A stretch of 64,000 bases of DNA from Macrotis lagotis (GCF_037893015.1 NC_133661.1:189113991-189177990); one strand, 5' to 3'. Shown: positions 1 through 13,020, counted from the first letter of the stretch. The notes: generated from the sequence alone by a model not told the origin. Program-made: numbers and translations.

Positions 1-107
1 TTGTCAATTGACTTTCTCCCAAGAGGTTTATTTCATGTTATTTTTGAGGAGAACTAGAAGCACTTAACACAGTGCATGTCTTCTCTCTGCCATCTTGACT
101 GGAAGTC
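1..107 (-). mobile_element. L1 LINE, 5' end (body lies left of window)
   Basis: This stretch matches the last ~140 bp of the long L1 at 6,951-13,822, including the 5'-terminal motif that reads GGACTTCCAG in the sense direction. The element is on the minus strand, so the rest of it lies beyond position 1. Its 5' end abuts HAL1-like sequence at 108, so it probably inserted into that older HAL1. Confidence 0.7.
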
Positions 108-2365
108 CTCAAAGGTTTTTTTTGACTCTTATGTGAAATATCTTAGCCCCGTCTTCCTCTCCTTTCATTTCTTCAAAGTGCTTTCCTTGATCACCCATTA
201 ATTCCATCTTTTTACTATATTATACGATTATATATAGATCCTTCCTGTGCCTTGTCCATATATGCTCCTTCTAACTGTTCTTTTAAATGAGAAAGTTCTT
301 ATGAGTTAACAATATCTTCATCCCATGCAGGAATGCAAACAGTTCAACATCATTAAACTCCTCATAATTAGTTCTTCTCATTCACTCCCTCTCTGGTCCA
401 CCTGGGATTTGTACTAGGAGAGCAAACTTTCTGTTCAGCTCTGGTTGTTTCAAAAGGAAACTATGAAAGTTCCCTGTTTCATTGAAAACTCATCTTTTCC
501 CCTGACAATGGATATTTGGTTTTCCTGGGTAGTTGAATCTATGCTACAATCCAAGATCTTTTGCCTTCTGGACTATCATATTTCAAGTCCTACAAGCCCT
601 TAATGTAAATGCTGCCAAATCCTGTGTAATCCTGACTATAAAGCCATGGTAGTTAAATTGTTTGTTTTGTTGTTGTTTTTTTTTCTAGGTTTTTTTTTTG
701 CAAGTCAAATGGGGTTAAGTGCCTTGCCCAAGGCCACAAAGCTATGTAATTATTAAGTTTCTGAGACTGGATTTGAACCCAGGTACTCCTGCCTCCAGGG
801 CCTGTGCTTTATCCACTGCAACTACTAGCTGTCTCTTTAAAATTGTTGGTTTCTGGCAGCTTTTAGAATTTTCCCTTTGACTTGGAAGTTTTGGAATTTG
901 GCTATAATACTCCTGGGAGTTGTTCTTTTGGGATCTCTTCCAGGAGGTGATAAGTGAATTCTGTCAATATCTGTTTTACCCTCTACTTCTAGGATCTCAG
1001 GGCAGTATTCCTGTACTAATTCTTGAAAAATGATGTCTAGGCACTTATCTTTGTAGGAACTTTCAAGTAGCACAATAATTTTTAAATTATCTCCCTGGCT
1101 CTGTTTTCTAGGTCAGTTTTTTTACCCAATGAGATATTAAACATTTTCTTCTAATTTTTTGTTCTCTTGGTAAAGTTTTATTTCTTCCTGATTTCTCGTC
1201 AAATCATTAGCTTCCTTTAGTTGCAGTCTGCATTTGAGGGAATTATTTTCTTCAGAGCTTTATCATCTCCTTGTCCAGCTGACCGTTCTGATTTTTTAAG
1301 GCACTCTTCTTATTTCCCTTGGGGTTGTATTTTTCCATTTCGCCCAAACTGTTTTTTAAATATTTTTTTTCTTCAGTAGTTAATTTTGTATTTCTTTCAC
1401 CAAGGTATTGACTTGGTTCTCATGATTTATCTGCATTGCTCTCATTGCTCTCATTTCTCCTCCCAACTTTTCCTCTACCTCTCTTAATTGCTTTTCAAAG
1501 TCTTTTTTGAACTCATCCATAACTTCAGTCAATTTTCTATTTCTCTTGAAGGTTTTAGATACAGAAGTTTCAACTTTGATATCTTCTGAGTATGGATTTT
1601 GATCATCAATGGGATCAAAGTAATTTTCTATGGTCAGATTCTTCTTTTTCTGTTCTTTATTCATTTCCTTAGGCTGAGACTGATTTAACATCCTTACAAG
1701 GCTTTGGGGGGCTTTTAGGACACCCCACTGGGATTTTAACTCCTCAAAGTTCTTTGGAGAGACTCTGACTGCTCTCTTGACTGTGCTCTGATATGTGGAA
1801 AATCACAGGCCCTCCTCTCGGCCTTGGAGCTGTGAGGAGGGTTCCTGCTTTGCTATGGTAGTATGGGGCCCAGACTGTAGCCTGGATCTGAGTATGGTTA
1901 ACTAGTAGAGTCCTGTCCCAGGGAGAGCAAGAGACCTCTTCAGTCTCCCAAAACACCCTTGCCATCTGTGGGCTGGGAGTGCTGGAAGTGTTCAGTGGCT
2001 TCCACATTCCCACTGCAAGTTTTCACTGTAAAGCTGCTCTGAAGCTAGCACTGCTCTGCACTCAATCTGGTGCAGAAGAGTTCTCTCACCACCCCTTCAG
2101 GCTATCCCTAGTGGTCCCTGGGCTAAGGGATCTGGAGACTGCCCACTCAACTATGGACCCAGTTGCCACTCAGGCAACACAGAGCTTTTCCTGGAACGCT
2201 GGAGCTGGTTTGTTCCTGCCTGGCTGTGCTACACTGCAACTGCAGTGGCTCTTTCCAGTCCCCCAGGCCTGGTGAAACAAACCTTTCTTGCAGATCTTCT
2301 AAGTTGTCTTGGACTGGGAAATTGTATCAGTCAGTCTTTCTGTGGGTTCTACCCCTCTCACCTTT
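108..2365 (-). mobile_element. HAL1-like (half-L1) element: 5'UTR, ORF1 and 3' spacer
   Basis: On the minus strand this region holds an L1-type 5'UTR (about 1,700-2,365), ORF1 coiled-coil remnants (1,380-1,691, with motifs such as EEKLGGEMRAM) and the ORF1 RNA-binding region (837-1,073, with IIAKFQNFQVKGKILKAAR). It then runs into a 3' spacer (108-330) instead of ORF2. The spacer aligns with the 3' part of the elements at 25,090-25,310 and 36,930-37,170. HAL1 elements are known L1 derivatives that keep ORF1 and lack ORF2. The frame is broken in several places. A SINE at 676-835 and an L1 at 1-107 have inserted into it. The true 3' end lies left of the window. Confidence 0.65.
676..835 (-). 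mobile_element. tRNA-derived marsupial SINE (WSINE1-type), antisense
   Basis: A T-rich run is followed by the antisense body with the landmarks GCCCAAGGCCAC, GGATTTGAACCCAGG and TTTATCCACTG. AAATTGTT repeats on both sides as a likely target-site duplication. It is nested in the HAL1-like element and splits its ORF1 region. Confidence 0.85.
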
Positions 2366-2564
2366 CCTGTTTTTACAAAAAAACAAATTTTATTCATGTC
2401 ATTTGGGGCTTTGCCAAATCAGCATAGATTTCTCCAACATTATCTTTTCCTCTCTGTTAGACAGGCATCCCATAGAACAAACAATACTTTTTTGACCCCC
2501 CCCCCCCCAAGAAAGCACATTCAATTAATACATTGAAAATGGTGTACAAGACTGGAAAGGACTA
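2366..2564. other. Short unassigned stretch with a C-run
   Basis: This is unassigned DNA between the HAL1 5' end and the next L1. It contains an uninterrupted run of about a dozen C near 2,497-2,508. No coding signal is seen. Confidence 0.4.
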
Positions 2565-2844
2565 CAAATGTTTTCAGACTTATTCAAATTATTTATTTAT
2601 TTTCATCAATATGTACATGTACATTTTTAAGTTACAAAATTTCCCTTCATCCTCCTGCCCCACCCCCATCCCCTCCATGGTGACCTGTCAGGTTAGCTAT
2701 GTACATATATATTTTGATAAACATGTTTAAAAATGAGTAATTTTTTGTAAGAGGAATTAGGATTAAGGAAAAGAGATACATAAAAGATAAATTTTTTAAA
2801 GTGTTCATCAGATTCAGAAAGGTTTTATGTATACATGTGCATGT

Positions 2845-2847
<3 letters not shown>

Positions 2848-2892
<45 letters not shown>

Positions 2893-2908
2893 GTGTGTGT
2901 GTGTGTGT
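2848..2908. repeat. (TG)n microsatellite in L1 3'UTR
   Basis: About 30 TG units with one C interruption, at the place in the L1 3'UTR where the copy at 60,748-61,245 carries (AC)n on the opposite strand. Confidence 0.95.
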
Positions 2909-3284
2909 TTTATTTTGCTTTCTTTTCCTTTCTCTGGTTGGGGATAACATTGTCCATAGTTTGTCTAATACTGTTGTCCTAGCTCACTGGACTGCTGAGA
3001 GGAGCTACTACCATCAAAGTTGTTCATTTCACAATGTTGTTGCTGTTGTGTACATTGTTCTGTTGGTTCTGTTCCCTTCATTCAGCACCAGATCCTGTAA
3101 GTCCTTCAATGCTTTTCTAGAGTCCAACCATATTATAGTATTCCATAATGTGCATGTACCATAAATTTATTAGTCATTCCCCATCCCAATTGATGGGCAT
3201 TCCCTCAATTGCCAATTCTTTGTCACTACAAAAAGAGCTGCTTAGAATATATTGGAACATGTGGAACTTTTCCCTTTTTTATAA

Positions 3285-3288
<4 letters not shown>

Positions 3289-3333
<45 letters not shown>
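3289..3333. repeat. (TA)n microsatellite
   Basis: About 22 TA units inside the old L1. Confidence 0.95.
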
Positions 3334-3339
<6 letters not shown>

Positions 3340-3615
3340 GCATAGAATTGGATTGCTGGGGTCAAAGCATATGAACCATTTCATTACTCTTTGCATATTT
3401 CTGCATTGCTCTCCAGAAAGGTTGGATCCATTCATAATTCCCCCTCCAATGCATCAATACCCCAATCCTCCCATAACTTCTCTGACATTGATTATTGTCC
3501 CTTCTTCTCATCCTAGCCAATCTAAGAGGTGTGAGATGATACCTAATTGTTGTTTTAATTTGCATTTCTATAATCAGTAATGATTTGGAACATTTTTTAC
3601 ATATGATTACATATG

Positions 3616-3655
3616 TGTATATATATATATATATATATACACATATATATATAGC
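3616..3655. repeat. (TA)n microsatellite
   Basis: TA-rich tract with CACA interruptions inside the old L1. Confidence 0.9.
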
Positions 3656-4761
3656 TTTATTTCTTCATTGGAAAACTCTCTCTTTATATCTTTTAACCAT
3701 TTGTCAATTGGGAATGACTGTGACATTTATAAATTTGATACTATTCTCTACATATTTTAGAAATGAGATCTTTACCACTCTTAGTTTTGAAGAGTGTTTC
3801 CCAGCTTTCCATTTTCCTTCTAATTTTGCCAGCTTTGATTTTATAAGTGGAAAACTTTTTAATTTAATATAGTCAAAATCATTCATTTTGTAATTTATAA
3901 TGTGGTCTAATTCTTGTTTGATCATAAATTTATCCCCATTCCATAGATCTGAATGATAGTTTTTGTTTGTATAATAACTTATCAGTGATATTATTCTTTA
4001 TGTTTAAATCATTTACCCATTTTGATCTGATTTTGGTATAGGGTGCGAGATATGGATCTATGCCCAATTTTTGCCATGCTATTTTCCAGTTTTCCCAATA
4101 ATTTTTGTCAAATAGAGACTTCTTATCCCAGAAGCTGAATTCTTTGGATATGTCAAATACTAGATTGCTATAGTAACTTACTGTGACTTCTTCTGAACCT
4201 ATCCTAATCCATTGATTCTTTACTCTATTTCTTAACCAGTACCTGGCAGTTTTGATGACTGCTCTTTAGAGTATAGTTTTAGATTTGGTAGAGCTGGGCC
4301 ATCTTCCTTTACATTTTTTTTTTCCATTGTTCCCCTTGCTATTCCTTTCTGTTGCTTCAGCTGAATTTAGTTACTATTTTTTCTAGCCTGATAAATCAGT
4401 CATTTGGCTGTTTGAATGGTATGGCATTGACTATGCAATTTAATTTGGGTAGAATTGTAATTTTTATTATATTAACCCTACCTAACCCTGAGCATTTGAC
4501 ATTTTTTCCTATTATTTAGACATGACTTTGTTTAGGTGAGAAGTGCTTTATATTTGTGTTCATACAGTTCTTGGGTTTGTCTTGGGAGGTAGATTCCAAA
4601 GTATTTAATGTTGTCTAAAGTTATTTTAAAAGGGATTTCTCTTTCTTTCTCTTGTTCTTGGGCTTTGTTCTTCACATATATAGAAATGATGATGATTGAT
4701 GAGGGTTCATTTAATATCCTGCTACTTTGCTTAATTTGTGAACTATTTCAAGGAGTGATTT

Positions 4762-4913
4762 TTTTTTTAGATTTTTGCAAGTCAAACGGAGTTAAGTGGT
4801 TTGCCCAAGGCCCACACAGCTAGGTAATTATTAAGTGTCTGAGACTGGATTTGAACCCAAGTATTGCTGACCCCAGGGCCGGTGCTTTATCCACTATGCC
4901 ACCTAGCTGCCCC
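4762..4913 (-). mobile_element. tRNA-derived marsupial SINE, antisense, with clear TSD
   Basis: The antisense body has GTTAAGTGG, GGATTTGAACCC and CCACCTAGCTGCCCC at its end. The 14-bp target-site duplication TCAAGGAGTGATTT is exact at 4,748-4,761 and 4,914-4,927. It is nested in the old L1, so it is younger. Confidence 0.95.
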
Positions 4914-5545
4914 TCAAGGAGTGATTTACATGAGTTTCTCAGGTTCTCTAGGTAACTATCTTATCATTTGCAAAGAATAAAAGTTTTGCTTCCTATTGCC
5001 AATTCTGCTTCCTTCAGTTTCTTTTTCTGCTTTTATTGCTACTGCTAGTATTTCCAATACTACATTGAATTATAATGGTGATAATGGGCACCCTTGTTTC
5101 AGCCCTGATTTTACTGGAAATTGTCTGATTTTATTCCCATTAGATGGAATATTTGATGATTGTTTTAGATGAATACTATTTATTATTTTAAGGAAAACTT
5201 TGTTTATTCCTAAATTTTCTAGTGTTTTTAATAGAAATGGATAGTGTATTTAATCAAAGGCTTTTTCAGCATCTATTGAGATTTTCATATGATTTCTGTT
5301 GCTTTTGCTATTGATATGTTTAATTATGTTGAGTGTTTCCTAACATTGGACCATCCTTGCCTACCTGGTGGAAATCTTACTTGATCATGATGTATTATCC
5401 TACTAATAAATAGCTGTAGTCTAATTGCTAAATTTTATAGTGTATTAGCCTATTTCTGGTTTATTGTCCAGTGTCCTTTCCAATTTTAGGGCCATTCTCT
5501 TTTATGAGCTCAATTATAGATACTATGCATAAACAACCAAATCAA

Positions 5546-6479
5546 TATATTCATCCACTAGTTTTATTCTGAACTCCAATTCCATATACCAAATCAAACT
5601 CCAATGTCCATGTTGAAAACTGGTTGTCTGTTTTTAAATAAAATTTAATTTAAATTTATTTCATTTATGAAATAAAAAATAATTCAAAAGCATAGTACAT
5701 TAAAAAGATGTTTGCTCATGAAACTGAAAATCTAATACTACTTGCTATTCCTTTCAAATAAACAACAAAATTGTCATTTTGATTTCCTTTGTTTTATTCC
5801 CACTCTCCCCAAATCCCAATCTAGAGATGACTTCCAATAGGCACAAGTAGCCATGTAAATACATACTTCACTTAATCAGTTTTTTTTTCCTGGCAGTAGA
5901 TAATATATTTCTTTATATTTCCTATATCTAACAAAATGATCTGTGAAGTGCCTGAAATTGGACTTCTCTGAAGACATGCCAAATGAAACTCCATAACATA
6001 AACAACTGAAATATTCTATATACTATATTAGATTGTGCATTGTTACAAAGATGAAAAACAAGAAAACTAAGTCTTTCCTATAAGGAAACTAGATCCCAAA
6101 GCAGAGGAAAAAGGCAAGGCTTATGACCACAGGATATAGTAAAAATGACTATTTTTTAATCTTATCATGAATAGCTTGACTTTCTACTTTTTTTACTCAC
6201 GTTATCTTCTATGCTGGAAATATCCTTCACTCTACATCACTAATTTTATTGTTGATAAATAGTCAGATAGATGGCACAGTGGATAGGGAGCTGGGCATGA
6301 ATTCTAACTATAAGGTGAAAATAATGCTTCCACCTAGCTAGTTGAGTATGATGAGAATCAAATCATATCATATTTCTAAAGCTCCCAGGAAAAAAGATAA
6401 AGCTCCCACAACGGAGTGAGTCAATATATATTCCATTATTCTATTATTTGCCCCATATCATAGTTTCAACTACCCAGAA
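5546..6479. other. AT-rich intergenic DNA
   Basis: No gene is seen. The part at about 5,640-5,920 looks like an old repeat in antisense, but I cannot name it. The part at 6,268-6,300 contains GATGGCACAGTGGATAG, possibly a decayed SINE head. Confidence 0.4.
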
Positions 6480-6830
6480 TGAAAAACTGTCAATCTTTAC
6501 GCTTCTTTACTTTCACTTCTGTCAACCTCAGTTTCTACTTTCCACTTACATCTTAATTTCTCTTCTTCATTCAGCACATAACTTAATTCACACCCTCATA
6601 GCTTTTTCTTTTTCAAAATGTTTGTTGCTTTGATTGAAATAAACAAAAATGGACCATTTAGATGAACTTGTAAGTTTTATATTCTATTAATTTCTATCTC
6701 CAATTCAATCTTCTGTCACTGGCCATATTAATTTTCCTAAACAATAGGTGTAGTTAGGCCATTCATATCTCAAATATGCTCTAATTTATTTAGATTTCAA
6801 GTAGAATTAAGGTGCACTGTTACTATTTAT
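6480..6830 (+). mobile_element. Degenerate L2-type LINE fragment
   Basis: The order of C/T-rich phrases, including the block around CTTCTGTCACTGGCCA and TTCCTAAACAATAGG, follows the L2 region seen again at 34,060-34,545 and 60,160-60,520. No open frame survives. Confidence 0.5.
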
Positions 6831-7368
6831 ACATGGAGACAACTATAATAGTACTAATTTAATTTTACCCTCTTCTGTCTCTGAGTATTTACATAGCCTA
6901 TCAAGAATGTAAGATCATGTTTTTCCTTTTTAGTTTATTGTTTCTTTTATTAAAGATATTATTTGAGTTTTACAATTTTCACCCCAATCTTACTTCACTC
7001 CACCCACCCCACCATGGAAAGCAATCTGTCAGTCTTTACTTTGTTTCCATGTTGTACATTGATCCAAATTGAGTTTGATGAGAGAGAAATCATATCCTTA
7101 AGGAAGAGACAAAAAGTCTAAGAGGTAACAAGATCAGACAGTAAAATATCTGTTTTTTTCTAAATGAAAGGGAATAGTACTTGAACTTTCTTCAAACTCC
7201 ATGGGTCTTTATCTGCATACAGATGGCACTCTCCTTTGCAGACAGCTCAAAATTGTTCCCAATTGTTGCACTGATGGAATGAGCGAGTCCTTCAAGGTTA
7301 AACATCACCCCCATGTTGCTGTTAGGGTATACAGTTTTTCTGATTATGCTCATCTCACTCAGCATCAG

Positions 7369-10300
7369 TTAATGCAAATCCCTCCAGGCTTCCCTGAAAT
7401 CCCATCCCTCCTGGTTTCTAATAGAAAAATAGTGTTCCATGATATACATATACCACAGTTTGCTAAGCCATTCCCCAATTGAAGGACATTTACTTGATTT
7501 CCAATTCTTTGCCACCACAAATAGGGCTGCTATAAATATTTTTGAACAAGTGATGTTTTTACAGTTTTTCATCATCTCTTCAGAGTATTGAGCCAGTAGT
7601 GGTATTGCTGGGTAAAAGGGTATGCACATTTTTGTTGCCCTATGGCCGTAGTTCCATATAACTCTCCAGAAAGGTTGGACAAGTTCACAGCTCCACCAAC
7701 AGTGTAATAGTGTCCCAGATTTCCCACATCCTTTCCAACAATGATGATTATAGTTTCTGGTCATATTGGCCAATCTGAGAGGTGTGAGGTCGTACCTCAG
7801 AGAAGCTTTAATTTGCATTTCTCTAATAAATAATGATTTAGAGCAATTTTTCATATGACTATGGATTGCTTTGATCTCCTCATCTGTAAATTGCCTTTTC
7901 ATATCCTTCGACCATTTGTCAATTGGGGAATGGCTTTTTGTTTTAAAAATATGACTCAGTTCTCTGTATGTTTTAGAAATGAGTCAGAATCATTAGTTGT
8001 AAAGATTGTTTCCCAGTTTAACACATTTCTTTTGATCTTGATTACAGTGGTTTTATCTGTGCAAAAGCTTTTTAGTTTAATGTAATCTAAATCATCTAGT
8101 TGGTTTTTAGCAATGTTCTCCAACTCTTCCTTAGTCATAAACTGCTACCCTTTCCATAGGTCTGACAGGTAAAATAGTCCTTGATCTTTTAATTTGCTTA
8201 TAGTATTGTTTTTTTTATGTCTAAGGCCTGTAACCATTTGTATCTTATCTTGGTAAAGGGTGTTAGGTGTTGGTCTAATATAAGGTTTTTCCATACTAAC
8301 TTATATCCCAGCAGATTTTATCAAAGAGGGAGTTTTTATCCCAATACCTGGAATCTTTGGGTTTATCAAACAGCAGATTACTGTAATCGACTCCTGCTTT
8401 TACACATAGTCTATTCCCCTGGTCCAGCACTCTATTTTTTTTAGGTTCTTGCAAGATGAACAGGGTTAAGTGGCTTGCCCAAGACTACACAGGTAGGTAA
8501 TTATGAAGTGTCTGAGACCGGATTTGAACTCAGGTACTCCTGACTCCAACGCTGGTGCTTTATCCACTATGCCCCCTAGCCGCCCCCCACCACTCTATTT
8601 CTTAAGCAATACCAAACAGTTTTGATGACTGATTCTTTATAATATAATTTTTGATCAGGTAGGGCTAGGCCACCTAATTTTGTATTTATTTTTTCATTAA
8701 GCTCCTGGAAATACTTGACTTTTTATTTCTCCATTTGAATTTACTTAAAAGTTTTTTTTCTAACTCATTAAAGTAATTTTTTTGGAATTTTGATTGGTAG
8801 GGCACTAAACAGGTAGTTTAGTTTTGGTAGAATTGTAATTTTTATTGTATTAGCTCCACCTATCTATGAGCAGTTGATATTTGCCCAGTTACTTAAATCT
8901 GATTTAATTTTTGTGAGAATTGCTTTATATCTGTTTTCAAAAATGTCTGTCTGTCTCGGCAAATAGACTCCCAAGTATTTTATATTGTCTGAGGTTCCTT
9001 TGAATGGGATTTCTCTTTCTAGCTCTTCCTGCTGTATCTTGCTAGACATATATAGAAAAGTTGAGGACATATGAGGTTTTATTTTATAACCTGCAAGTTT
9101 GCTAAAATTGCTAATTTTTTCCAGTAGTTTTTTGGATGATTTCTTGGGATTCTCTAATTAGACCATCATGTCATCTGCAAAGAGTGAGAGTTTTGTCTCT
9201 TCCTTCCCAATTCTGAATCCTTCAATTTATTTTTCTTCTCTAATTGCTGAAACTAACATTTCTAATGCAATATTAAAAGTAATGGTGATAATGGGCACTC
9301 TTGTTTCACCCCTTATCTTATTGGGAATGCCTCTAGCCTCTCCCCATTGAATATAATGCTTGTTGATGGTTTCAGATAGATACTGCTAATTATTCTAAGG
9401 AACAGTCCATTTTTCCTACACTTTCTAGTGTTTCTAGTAAGAATGGATTCTGTATTTTGTCAAAAGCTTTTACAGCATCTATTGATATGATCATATAATT
9501 TCTGATAGGTTTGTTGTTGATATAACTGGATATACTAACAGTTTTACTAATAATGAACCAACCCTGCATTAGTGGGATAAATCATACTTGATCATAATGT
9601 ATTATCCTAGTGATAACTTCTTATAATCATTTTGCTAAGATTTTATTTAAGATTTTTGCATCTATATTCATCAGAGAGATAGGTTTATATTTTTCTTTCT
9701 CTGTTTTAAATTTTCCTGGTTTAGGTATCAGCACCCTATTTGTTTCATAGAAAGAGTTAGGCACAGTTCCATCATTCCCTATTTTTCCAAAGAGTTTATA
9801 TATAATTGGAACCAATTGTTACTTAAATGTTTGGTAGAATTCACTTGTGATCCATCAGGTCCTGGGGATTTTTTTGGGGGGGAGTTCAAGGATGGCTTGT
9901 TGAAATTCTTTTTCTGAGATAGGGTTGTTTAGGTATTTAATCTCCTCTTCATTTAACCTGGGCAACTTATATTTTTTGTAAATATTCATAGATTTCACTT
10001 AGATTATCAAATTTATTGCCATAGAGTTGGGCAAAATAATTTCAAATTATAACTTTAATTTCCTCCTCATTGGTGGTGAGTTTACCCTTTTTCATTTATG
10101 ATACTAGAAATTTGATTTTCTTCTTCTTTGTAATCAAATTTAACAGAAGTTTATCAATTTTATTGGTTTTTTCATAATATAAACTTTTGGCTTTATTTAT
10201 TAATTCAATAGTTTTTTTGCTTTTGATTTTATTAAATTCTCCTTTAATTTTTAGCATTTATAATTTGGTATTTAATTGGGGATTTTTAATTTGTTCTTTC

Positions 10301-11280
10301 ACTAATTTTTTTTTATTTGCATGTCTAGTTCATTGATTTCCTCTTTCTACAATTTATTCATGTAAGCATTTATAGCTATAATATATCCCCTGAGAGCTGC
10401 TTTGAGTGAATCCCATAGCTTTTGGTATGTTGTTTCATTATTATCATTATCTAGGGTAAAATGGTTAATTCTTTCTACAATTTGGTTTTTGGTCCATGAA
10501 TTCTTTAAAATGAGGTTATTCAGTTTTCAGTTGGTTCTGGGTCTATATCTACTTGGTTCAATATTGCAAATGGCTCATATTGGATTGTGATCTGAGAAAG
10601 ATTTATTCACTATTTCTGCCTTTCTGCAGTTGATCATTAGGTTTTTCATGTCCTAGTACATGGTCAATTTTTGTATAAGTGCCATGTACTTCAGAGGAAA
10701 AGGTATACTCCTTTCTATCCCCATTCAATTTCTTCCATAAGTCTACCATATCTACTTTTTATAACAATCCATTTACCTCCTTAACTTCTTTCTTGTTTAT
10801 TTTATGACTCAGTTTATGTAGATCTGAGGGCAGGAGGTTGAGGTCTCCAACTAGTAGAGTTCTGCTGTCTATGACTTCCTATAGTTCTTTCAGCTTCTCC
10901 TCTAAGGATTTGGATGCTGTCCCATTGCGTGTGTATATATTCAATATTGAAATAGCTTTATTGTCTATGGTACCTTTTAGGAGGATAAAGTTTCCTTCCT
11001 TCTATCTTTTAATGCTATCTAATTTTGTAGCTGCTTTGTCTGAGATAAGGAGTGCTACCCCTGCTTTTTTTACTTCAGCTAAAACAAAATATATTTTGCT
11101 CGAACCTTTTACCTTTATTCTTTATGTATTTCTCTGCTTCAAATGAGTTTCTTGTAAGCAACATATTGTCAGATTCTGGTTTCAAATCTACTCTGCTATT
11201 CGTTTACATTTTAAGGGAGAGTTCATCCCATTCACATTCCAAGTTATGATTACTAATTCTTTATTGCCCTCCATGGTTTC
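7369..11280 (-). pseudogene. L1 ORF2 (endonuclease-reverse transcriptase), broken
   Basis: In L1 elements ORF2p nicks the target and copies the L1 RNA. The C-terminal 177 residues are still open (7,369-7,902) and keep the Cys/His pattern CWKGCGKSGTLLHC with a later C. The RT finger region is visible at 9,627-9,815 ([25 protein letters not shown]). The palm active site FADD can be read at about 9,165-9,185. Endonuclease remnants lie at about 10,600-11,280. Stops and shifts break the frame throughout, and a SINE at 8,438 interrupts it between the RT and the C-terminal domain. Confidence 0.85.
8438..8590 (-). mobile_element. tRNA-derived marsupial SINE, antisense, with TSD
   Basis: The antisense SINE body is complete from the T-run to CCCCTAGCCGCCCC. 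The 10-bp duplication CACTCTATTT lies at 8,428-8,437 and 8,591-8,600. It is nested in L1 ORF2. Confidence 0.95.
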
Positions 11281-12100
11281 TTCCCTCGGTTTGTATTTTC
11301 CCCCTTAACCCCCTTTATCTAAATTGCCCAGTATTGTGTTTCTGAATACCATTCACTTCGGTGTGCTTGCCCTCCTATATCTCCCTCTCCCCTTTCTTTC
11401 CCCTTTCCCTTTTTCCCTTTTCCCTTCCTTTTTCTTTTGTTTGTTCCTCTTTCCCCCCCCCCCCACTGTCCCTCCCTTTTTCCTTCACCCCTCCCCTTTT
11501 CCCCTTTTAATACTTGAAAGGTTTGAAGGGGTTTTTTTTAAGTTAACTAAATATGTGTAAGTTGACTTTTAGCCAAGTCTGATTAGAAGAAGATTCAGGT
11601 GTTTCTCATCTCCTCCCTTCTTCCCCTCTATTACCACAGGTATATTGTACCTCTTAGTGAAATGTGATATATGCCATTCAATCCCCTCCTTCCTCCCATC
11701 TCCATCCTGTCCCCCTTTTTAAGGAGGTAGTGTTTTTTTAGATCATTCTACCTGAGTCATAGAAATTTATGAGTATCTGTCACTTCTAGCTAAGTACATT
11801 CTATCTAATAGAGTCAAAATTCTTGAGAGTTATTAGAATCTTTTTCCCAAGTAGGCTTAAAGCCAGTTATATCTCATTGGATAGCACCCTCATGGATAAG
11901 TCATGAATGTCGATCACTTCTGGCTAGGTAGATTCTCTCTCTCTTTGAGTTACAATTCTCAAGATTTATGATAATCTTTTTCCCCCTGCTGGGATACAGC
12001 CAGTTTCAACTTATTGGATAGCAGTATTTTTTACCACCACCACCCCTTTTTTTACCTTTTCTTGTGTCACTTGAACCTCCTGTTTGATATCCAAATTTTC
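11280..12100 (-). other. L1 inter-ORF spacer, polypurine on the sense strand
   Basis: The + strand is almost pure C/T from 11,380 to 11,515, including a C-run at 11,453-11,465, so the L1 RNA is a long polypurine tract here. The spacer is roughly 800 bp, far longer than the short spacer of human L1. Part of it appears related to the 3' region of the HAL1 elements in this window. Confidence 0.6.
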
Positions 12101-13020
12101 TATTTAGCTCTGGTCTTTTCATTAGGATTTTTGGAATTCTTCCATTTGCTATATGCCCATCTTTTTCCCTGGAAGAGAGGGCTCAGTTTTTGGGATAGTG
12201 GATTCTTGGCTGAATTCCAAGCTCCCTTGCCCTTGGAAATATCTCATTCCAGGCCCTTCAGTCCCTTAATGTTGATGCAGCCAGGTCCTGAGTGATCCTT
12301 ACTGTGGGTCCTTGATATTTAAATTGTTTCTTTCTGGCTGCTTGCAGGATTTTCTCTTTTATCTGATAGTTCTGGAATTTGACCACAACATTCCTTGGTG
12401 TTTTAATTTAGTATCTTTTTCTTGAGGGGATCAATGTATTCTTTCAATAACTACTTTGCCCTCTGGCTCCATGATATCAGGGCAGTTTTCCATCACTAGA
12501 TCCTGTAATATTAATTCCAGCCTTTTTTCCCCTTCAATGTTTCAGGAAATCCAATAATTTCCAGGTTGCCACTCCTCGACCTATTCTCAAGAACAGTTCT
12601 ACAGCAGACTTTTCATATGTAAAAATAAATTGCAAGTTTGGAATTGGTCAATTCTACTTTTGAAAGAGCTTTCCATTTGACCAACTGGGGTTTTGAGAGA
12701 ATTATTTTCTTTTTTGCATTTGCCCAATTGAAGATCTGAGAGAATTATTCTCATTTTGTATTTGTCCAATTGATGATCTGGGAGATTTATTCTTATTTTG
12801 TATTTGTCCAATTGTATTCTCTAAGGATTTGTTTTCTTGTTGCAAGGTATTAATTGTTTCTCCCAAATTTTCCAGTTGATTTTTAAACCCCTTCCTTATT
12901 TCTTCAAGGAAGTCTTTCTGTGCTGAAGACAAGATCATATCCTCTTCAGCGGTTCTAGGTCTCTCTGAGTTAGTGTCTTTCCCTTCCAAGAATTTTCTAT
13001 GGATCCACATTTCTGCTGAC
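12100..13020 (-). pseudogene. L1 ORF1 (RNA-binding chaperone), broken
   Basis: ORF1p is the trimeric coiled-coil RNA-binding protein of the L1 particle. An open piece at 12,702-13,010 keeps the N-terminal part and a coiled coil with three 14-residue repeats built on IGQ(I/M)Q. The C-terminal RNA-binding region lies at about 12,130-12,500 in other frames. Between them a deletion filled by an inverted 47-bp insert disrupts the gene. Confidence 0.75.
12596..12642 (-). other. 47-bp templated insertion in L1 ORF1 (inverted copy of 13,974-14,020)
   Basis: These 47 bases are the exact reverse complement of 13,974-14,020, which lies about 150 bp beyond the L1 5' end in non-L1 DNA. The homologous L1 at 14,607-20,898 has about 150 bp of ordinary ORF1 here (about 19,975-20,127) and lacks the insert. 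So the flank was the donor and this site the recipient. Confidence 0.9.

Larger units (their letters stand above)
2565..5545 (-). mobile_element. Old L1 LINE, 3'UTR and ORF2 C-terminal part
   Basis: Read on the minus strand, the 3'UTR lies at 2,565-3,000 and the ORF2 C-terminal zinc region at about 3,360-3,565. Upstream, palm and finger remnants of the reverse transcriptase reach about 5,545, where the element is 5' truncated. The usual FADD active-site block is decayed (near 4,960). Related 3'UTRs occur at 38,270-38,520, 40,100-40,640 and 60,748-61,245. No long frame survives. A SINE at 4,762-4,913 and three microsatellites lie inside. Confidence 0.8.
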
